Origin: Neelides folsomi
Taxonomy: Eukaryota; Arthropoda; Collembola; Neelipleona; Neelidae
DNA: 64,000 bases
Reading direction: 5' to 3'
Assembly: GCA_034687125.1 (NCBI GenBank)
Contig: JAQGBZ010000124.1
Span: forward strand, 98,953-162,952
In this document: piece by piece, positions 57,005 through 64,000 of the stretch
Numbering within the stretch: position 1 is the stretch's first letter
Layout of the letters: each line of letters starts with the position of its first letter
Notes under the pieces: model-generated
What the model was told of the DNA's origin: nothing
Seen by the model: only the letters and a program-made list of their open reading frames with translations
Database searches by the model: none
Made by a program: the position numbers and the translations under genes

Positions 57005-59031
57005 TACACAAGTTTAGACATAATGATGAAGATAAAAATTACATTATATAGTAAAATTGATGGAAATTTGAGTAAATCCGTGATTGATCCATAGAGTGGA
57101 TTTACCAAATGGAATCATTTTCCTTCTTTAAATATAATCAAAATCGATAAAGGATGTAGGAGCACTTTAAAATTAATTTTGTTCCTTTACTGCTGAGTTT
57201 ATTGCTCCTTTCAAACTTACCCTTTCGCTTCAAAATGTTCAAAAACTTGGGGTGGAGAGAAGAGAGGGTTTATTGGGAAATGTCACATTAATTCTATTTT
57301 AAGTCTCAAGAGACAAATGCATCAACTTATTAGGTTACTCTCAATCCATTTATTGAACGTTTCCACAATGAACCAAAATACAGTGAAGAAGACAAGGAGA
57401 GATAGTTGAATAATTCCATCTCGAAACTAAAACTACACAAGATTTCACTCTTACTTCATTTAACATTTATCTTAAACTCAGTTGTTTGCCTCTAATTCTC
57501 TAAAGACCTCATCATTTATAGCTTAAAATGAATCTTTCTTACCTATTTCACTCTTTCTTAAGATTTTCCACTGTAAAAGTACTTAAGGTACTTACTTTAC
57601 ATATAATTATATAGTGCAGTAATGGTATACATGTACTAACGTGGATGTGGATCATCCGATCATGGATCTTATATTTAACATCAACTTTATATTTAAAATA
57701 CTGTATGTACTCAACTCTATGTATGTTCAAATATTTCATACGTATGGAAATTCCATTAATAATGTATAATCTTGTATAATAAAATTGTATTATGTAGTCA
57801 TTGTGAAATTATATTGGTAATATCAGTTACATCGGTATAGTAGTAAGTTATATAGGGTCCTAATATTATTTAAATATTTACATCAGATAATGCTAATATG
57901 GCGTTATAGTGTGGAAGTTATAAAAAGACATGTTCCTTGGATTTTGTAGAAAATGAAACGACAAAGTTAATCAGGTCCTTCAATTATGTAACAATAAGGT
58001 AGAGTTTCAATAGTTCGTTAAGTATTTTTTGAAAGAAATCAATGCCATTTTATTAAAGAGTAAAAAGTTGGTACTCAAATGAAATAACGGGGAGTTGAAT
58101 AGAAGAAAAGAGACCTTTGGTGGAGAAATTTCCAAAGAGCGAATCCTTCCTTTCAATATCTTTTATAAATGGTGGAAAGGTTTTGATTTCTTCCTTTCTC
58201 CTGTCATATATTGGGAAAGTAATAAAGTGGTGCCTTGGAAGAAATAAGAAATGCCCATCCACGGGAAATTGCCGAAATCCGGGCTAAAAGAAGGAACTTT
58301 CCCCCTCGCTCGAAAAACGTTAAATAAGTTCTTGGTCTTTGGCTGCTCCTATCAAATGCATCTTCATTTCTTTCCAACTCAATTCTCCATATACTCAAAA
58401 TACATTTACAAAATACATTTACAATGACGATGGGGCTAATGAAAAAATTTATACAGTTTCCGCTATGTCTTATTACTTACGTTTTATTACTTATTGCGAT
58501 TAAACCATTTGAGCAGCAAATCAGCGAATTAAGGGCTCTATATATCTCATAAACTCCTAACATGAGGCCAAATTGCTATAAATAATAATTCTCTAACGAG
58601 CTGAGAAATGAGGAAGATATGCCGTATATGGAAAAGGAAGATCATAATAAAGATAGAGGGGCAAATTATGACGGGAAATAAATGGGAGGATTTCATATAC
58701 TTTTTCATTAGCATCACTTCATCAGGATCATTATTCAAGATCATGATAATAAAAATAAAAGTTTATTTCGTAAGGATGGAAAAAGTAATCCAAATTCTTT
58801 TTCTGTATTCTCATAATTATGGAATGGCTACATTTTTAATAAACTTGATTTGATAATGAACATAAAAATACTAAGTTTAATTAAACTCAATTTCATTAAA
58901 GTTTAGATTTTCACCCAAAATTGAAAACCACAAGGAGTTAATCAATATAAAAATCTGGAAATTGACATTTCCTTCAACTTCTGATTGTTCTGATCATACT
59001 TATTCAAGTAACGGCCAAAGACAAATCGTAA
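57005..59031. other. Non-coding stretch
   Basis: AT-rich sequence with a few less AT-rich islands (57200-57320, 58050-58400) that carry only short, overlapping open frames on both strands. Nothing recognised. Confidence 0.45.
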
Positions 59032-59376
59032 TTAGACAAAGCCCAGTTTAGCCAAGTCATGAATCTCTTGATCCCTTAAATGTCCAAATGGAGGAATGAT
59101 GTAGATTTTACAACTCGTATCAGTTGGAAAGCGAAGGATGGTTTTCTTATCTCTCTTTCTTCTGATCGTAGAAAGTGAGTAAAGAGCGAAGTTCGTGGAG
59201 TTTCTCGTCTCCAATTCCCTCGGCTTGCCAAAGTGACATTAAATGAGTCCGAGGGGGAATTTTGCAGAGCACATACAAATTGTCACGTGAAGTTTGGAAT
59301 GTCGAAGTCGTCAAAAGTAATCGGAATCCCGAAGTCAGCGTCAGCACAGATGTCAACGACCTCCAAACTCCCATGT
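59032..59376 (-). CDS. Unidentified exon-like block with two overlapping open frames
   Basis: On the minus strand a good acceptor (CTCATTTTTAG) precedes 59376. The first frame reads from there (GVWRSLTSVLTLTSGFRLLL; SRDNLYVLCKIPPRTHLMSL) to a TAA at 59147. A second frame, offset by one base, overlaps it and continues to 59032 (ILRFPTDTSCKIYIIPPFGH; LAKLGFV). Base composition is clearly richer in G+C than the flanks. The joined layout, with a hydrophobic IYIIPP strand near the end, loosely recalls the C-terminal part of a SPOC domain, but I do not recognise the protein. Either one frame is the true 3' exon, or a single-base shift has broken it. No partner exon was found between it and the Mth-like gene, so its other exons may lie beyond that gene. 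Confidence 0.35.
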
Positions 59377-59702
59377 CAATTCTAAAAATGAGGATCTTGC
59401 TATTTGTATGGTAAATATAACTTCAGCCAGATAATATTTTTGATGATGACACGAATTATTCAAAACTCAATCTAAAATTTAAAAAAATCCTGAAAAGAAT
59501 GAATATTTCTTTATAAGATAATTTGATAACGAAATGTAAAAATGGCTACATTTTCTTCAACTTTTTCCTCAGCCTACATTTAAATATTTGTTCGCATAAT
59601 GTATGTTTAATTATAAAGTATTTTAAATAAAACAAAAATGTAAAAAAATATAAAATTTATTATTAAAAACAAAAAGATAACAAGACATGAATCAATGGGA
59701 GA

Positions 59703-59711
59703 GATTTATTT
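59703..59711 (-). terminator. Candidate polyadenylation signal of the Methuselah-like gene
   Basis: On the minus strand, overlapping AATAAA hexamers (AATAAATAAA) begin immediately after the stop codon at 59713. If used, the 3'UTR would be only a few tens of bases. Confidence 0.45.
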
Positions 59712-59712
59712 A

Positions 59713-62646
59713 TTATTCAGTCGATTTTGTTTTTTCGCTTTTATTTGAACTACTTCGGTAATTGGTATTGGTAGACATTTCTTCCATTTCTGTCTTAACA
59801 TCCGATATTGGTTTTTTCTTTTTTCTACAATGGCTGCACAAATTCCTTAGAGTGCTTATGCATACTATGAAATACAATTTTTCAAAAAATACACTAATTA
59901 AAAAAAATTTATATAAATAAAAAACATTGTATCAATATCATTGAAAAGCTTGGTTGGATTATTTCAAACCTTTAAGCATAGGATGACTTTCTTCAAGTGA
60001 ATCTAATGTGTCTTTTTTGCAAACATAGATTATAAAAATAGCAATCGATTGGAAAAGATTAACAAGATCGAAAATGATCCAATACCAACGTCTTTCATTC
60101 GCACTATGAAGCCAAGAAACAATTTCAAATATCCAACTTATTCCCATTACGAAGAAGAGCTTGATGAAGACTTTCAACCTAAACATTAAGCGTTAGATAA
60201 TATTTTACTAAATATAATCTTATTTATGTAATTGATAAGCAATATTATCCTTTAATTCTTATAACATATGTACTTATGCGATACATGTATTTTTTAATAG
60301 TTATTACTTATTTGTAGTCGAAAAATTTGATTAATTTTAACTAACATTTGTTTATTTTTCCCGATATTTTCTTTTGCAAAACTTGTTCCTTTTTGATAAA
60401 TATATAATTTAAACATTGTAAACAAAACAAATACCAAATTGAAAGATAATAGGATTCCGAGAGGATAAAAAAGATAAAAAGCCATTGCTTCTGGATCAAT
60501 ATTACAATTGATTCTTCCATAGCCGGTAAATTTCACTCCCAAATCATGAATGCAATCATTTTCTGGTACATTCCTGAAACAAAATTTTGATCAAATAATT
60601 ATCACTAATTATAATTTATTTGGGGCAAGGATAAATATGCTATAAATTATATTGAATGATAATATAAGATGATGATAACCTCATAACACGATCAAGTACA
60701 AGGCATATGATTGTAAAACATAGAGGAAAAACCCATCCAACCAGAACGTAGTAAATATATTTTTTAACCCCTCTTGATCTGCTCGTTGGCTTAATGGACC
60801 TGTCAAAACAGAATTCGTCAGTTGATTAACCCCAATGCTAGAAGCTCGTATTTGTAAAATTGAACATTAATGGAATTGGCTCAATTACCTAAACGTCCAC
60901 CAAATATCGAAACAAATTATTGTCAGCCAAAGAAAAGTTGACAAGTAGAAGAAATGAGCTAAAGCCCCTGGAAAAAAATTAATAATAAATTTAATAAATA
61001 TTACAATTATTTATATTATTAACCGCATAAATATCATATAATTTAACAAAATACAATCTTTTATTGTACGGCAAATATATATTTATATCTCAAATTTTAA
61101 GTAGAATTTAAGTGGCGTTGATTTTGAAATACCCAAAACGACACAAGAAGGTTTATTAAGAACTTCCGCACTTTGGATTATATGACTTATCCCGAAAAAG
61201 ATATAGAAGAAGAACATTGTTGAGGCGTGTGACATTGTAGTCCATCCGTGAACGTTCTGCTTTTCAAGGAGTATTACGTAAACTATTACAGTGATCAAGA
61301 GGAAGGGAGAAGAACATAACATGATGATTCCGTATGTTAGACTAACTCCGTCCTAAAAAAATTGAAAATATTGTTAAATAAAGCACAGATAATATATAAC
61401 ACAATTAAAACAAACTTTTGAGTACATTTACTACCCAAAGCCAATAGAGTAACTTTTATTACATTGTAAACTTGATCTTTATATATAATCGGACAGCTAA
61501 AGAAAATTCCCTCATCTTCTAAATTGCTGAATGCGTTTTCATGTCCATAGTCAAAAATGGCATCTACGCAATACTCCATTTCATTCGCAATTGTACAATC
61601 GCCATTTGTATTTCGCAAAATCAAACCCCCGTTTTTCAACAAACGAAACCTTAATATTTTGAAATATAAAATAAGCGTTTATGTTTATTACTACGTATAA
61701 TATTTACTATGTGTATATCTTACTTGATTGACGAAACAGAGGTATTAATATGTGCAGACAATGCATTAGCAACATTTTGTCCAAAAATGAACATGTTTGG
61801 ATTTGCACCATCAGTGCAATTAAAGTTTTCTGACTTTGGTTTAGCTTCTATAAAACGAGGGCGAATATTTGAAACTTCTTCATCGCTCATTTTCCGCTTA
61901 AAATCATGGTACAAATGAGGGCTCCATTCACTTGGTCCAACTTCCCAATCCTTTGGGTCAAAGCAGCCTCTTTTGGCCCGATCTGTATGGCGTCTGTAGA
62001 TTTGACCCAAAGGACAACATTTTCGTACACAAGGACGCAATTGGTTATTGGATTTGCAATCATTTTCACAGATTTTTACTTCAACTCGACTTTTTTCAAT
62101 GCTATTCATGAGTAAAACGATTAAAATTATGTATAAGTGATATGCACCATATAATATTCAGTATAGTATAAATAAGAAATGTGTTTCTTATTACTTGTTA
62201 ATGCAGAAATCATCCAGATGGATATATTGTAAATATGATTTGGTCGCTTGTTTAAATTGCAAATAGCCAATTGGCATTAGCCGGTAAACGTCATCATCTT
62301 CATTTATAGTCGTTATAATGCTTTGATTTTCAGAACAATCAAGCTCCTTTTTCTTTAACCTTTAATAAATAATCATTTATTGAAAGTTTCGTTTTTGGTC
62401 AAGATAAAATTGAGGAACTTACTCAAACTTCACGCTTTGGTTGATTGTTAAAATAGTTGCAGGGGCATCCCAAGATGTTTTCAAATTCAAACTTGATTCT
62501 CGCCCACATGCTGCATTTGAAATATCTTGGTTTTTATCGATATAATTACAGCACAGATTTAATATTTGTTTCCCAGAAACATTTTTAGTCAAGAAAAAGA
62601 ACATTACACTTAATGTCAAAAACCGATGAAAAATCTGTCGATTCAT
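59713..62646 (-). CDS. Methuselah-like G protein-coupled receptor (secretin-type), complete
   Basis: Ten exons in phase, in coding order: 62646-62423, 62359-62195, 62101-61724, 61649-61463, 61352-61133, 60967-60889, 60799-60680, 60573-60346, 60178-59970, 59864-59713 (653 aa). Exon 1 gives a signal peptide (FLTLSVMFFFLTKNVSG). The ectodomain is Cys-rich with the Methuselah-type VYRLMPIGYLQ, HLDDFCIN and VRKCCPLGQIYRRH motifs. Seven TM helices begin about residue 325 (LTYGIIMLCSSPFLLITVIV), with WLTIICFDIWWTF in TM3, the WVFPLCF loop and VFIKLFFVMGISWIFEIVSW in TM6. The short cytosolic tail is basic (CSHCRKKKKPISD) then Ser/Lys-rich. Methuselah receptors are an arthropod-prominent family implicated in stress resistance and lifespan; the ligand here is unknown. 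The exon 4 donor is ambiguous (61463, or a few codons further), both in phase. Start is the first ATG before the signal peptide. Confidence 0.92.
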
Positions 62647-63614
62647 TTTAGTTTGCAAGGAATAGATTCAACACAGTTTCTCACTGTTATAAAATAAATT
62701 CGATTCTTACACTTTAACGGTATATTAAATTAATGTATGTATTACAACTTTAATATAAATACATTTAAACTTGACATTGGTGTTATAAAGTTATAATTTT
62801 AACGAAACTCTGCCACTTCTCTTTGTCGTAAGTTTGACTTTTTAAAATGTAGTTTGGTAAAACACTAATTTAAACATTCAGCTTCCGAACATCTTACGTT
62901 TGACACTTAATAAGTTGTCAGAAATTCCTATTATGATTTTACGATTTTAAACGAGCTTGAATATCCGAAATTACAATTTTATGTTAACTACTTGCCAATT
63001 ATTAAAATCATAGTGCTACACTTTGGGTGGCTAATTGTCGTCTCTTTGTAACTTTGTATCTAATTAAACAGTGAGAATTGTTTCTCCTTTATCCCATTTC
63101 ATGAATGAGTGCAAATTTATTCTGAGAATGAATCAGCATTCAAATGGGTTTTAATAGTAAATCCATGACTCATGACGTGATTTCCTTGTGCAAATTTTAC
63201 AAACATACACATAAATAATATGATATGATGGCAGTTTTGCTCCAAGGCCTCATGATTATACTCACATTTAGGGTTAGGCGTTGCGTTGATTGCCCTACCT
63301 TATATTTAACTTTACATCTCTTGTTTTAATATATAACCATATTATACACATCTGCATATAGCATCACATTTTTCTGTTTAACAAGCGTTTTAGACGATCC
63401 TTTAGAGTCTATAAAAAAGTAAAAATTCACATTGTAATATGAGAAAGAAGAGAGGCACGGTCACTTTAATATAATCTATATATGTTAGTAGATACATTTG
63501 TTCATAAAGCTTATGCATTTATATTTATAAGTGTATACTATATTATCTCTTCTATATGTATCTAATCTCAATATAAAGCACTATTTATAACATTGCAAAT
63601 GTGTGTTTCACATA
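62647..63614. other. Upstream flank of the Methuselah-like gene
   Basis: AT-rich, with no recognisable gene, inverted repeat or core promoter that can be assigned. Confidence 0.5.
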
Positions 63615-63975
63615 TCAAATGTATTCATATCTTTTGGAAGACTCGGAGCTAATAAAAATAAGATAATCTTGGGATTCGTGACTATGGAATATCATGTCAG
63701 TGAGTAATTTTTTATATGCTTTAAGAACTAAAAGATCCTTTGTTCTTGCTCGAGGATGAAAATATTGGCGAAAATACAGACTATTGTAAAATCTTACAAA
63801 CAAAATTTTATTTAGGCAACAATTAATTATTGAATTGACTTCATTTCGGATAACAAAAAACATAGAACTTAAAAATAATACAAAACTATACTCTATTCCA
63901 TTTGAGAAGATTATTGAGAATTGAATCATGTTACTTGACCGGGCAATCGAATGTGATGTCACCCGCAAATAATTT
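63615..63975 (-). CDS. Possible 3' exons of an unidentified gene entering from the right edge
   Basis: On the minus strand a strong acceptor (TTATTTCCTGTAG) precedes 63975. A 41-bp exon (63975-63935; KLFAGDITFDCPV) ends at an AA|GTAACA donor. After a 67-bp intron, acceptor TTTTTAAG leads into 63867-63615, which runs in phase to a stop (VIRNEVNSIINCCLNKILFV; FHPRARTKDLLVLKAYKKLL). Together they are 294 nt, in one frame, and the intron length matches the neighbouring Mth-like introns. The protein has a hydrophobic first part and a basic second part; I do not recognise it. Alternatively the whole 63968-63615 open frame (117 codons) is unspliced or chance. Confidence 0.35.
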
Positions 63976-64000
63976 CTACAGGAAATAATATCGGTTTATT

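Overview
This is a eukaryotic, intron-rich window, roughly two-thirds A+T, with GT/AG introns ranging from about 50 bp to more than 12 kb. The gene set (a GABA-B-R3 type receptor, a Methuselah-like receptor, a Culd-like CUB/LDLa protein, a FHA-type FoxK and Trio) points to an arthropod. The AT-rich, repeat-laden, partly compact genes would suit a small crustacean such as a copepod, but that is inference; nothing bacterial, viral or organellar was seen. There is no operon-like organisation, and the genes look functionally independent neighbours.

Layout, left to right. (1) 214-3167, minus strand: eight consecutive exons of Trio/Kalirin, covering the end of a spectrin repeat, the Rac-GEF DH and PH domains and a linker; both ends of the gene are missing. 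(2) 5509-14546, plus strand: sixteen exons of GABA-B-R3, from within the Venus-flytrap domain to the stop codon; the 5' end is missing. (3) 17832-22098, plus strand: a complete eight-exon FoxK (about 799 aa, FHA plus forkhead), with a 58-bp 5'UTR intron ending right at the ATG. (4) 28264-52015, plus strand: a complete seven-exon secreted/membrane CUB-type protein (about 893 aa, signal peptide, LDLa, one TM), with two giant introns (6.5 and 12.5 kb). (5) 53973-54345, plus strand: two orphan exons of an omega-class glutathione transferase. (6) 59032-59376, minus strand: an unidentified exon-like block. (7) 59713-62646, minus strand: a complete ten-exon Methuselah-like GPCR (about 653 aa). (8) 63615-63975, minus strand: a possible 3' end of another gene running off the right edge.

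Exon joins for all multi-exon genes were checked by phase: summed coding lengths are 2400 nt (FoxK), 2682 nt (Culd-like), 1962 nt (Mth-like), 2907 nt (partial GABA-B-R3) and 1386 nt (partial Trio), all multiples of three.

Several short non-autonomous DNA transposons are visible from sequence alone: a 524-bp hAT-type element with an exact 8-bp target duplication and an apparent remnant of a transposase start (56473-56996), a 266-bp TA-flanked element with perfect inverted repeats (3270-3535), a foldback element (37327-37513) and a Tc1/mariner-type MITE (47080-47225). No tRNA, rRNA or CRISPR array was recognised.
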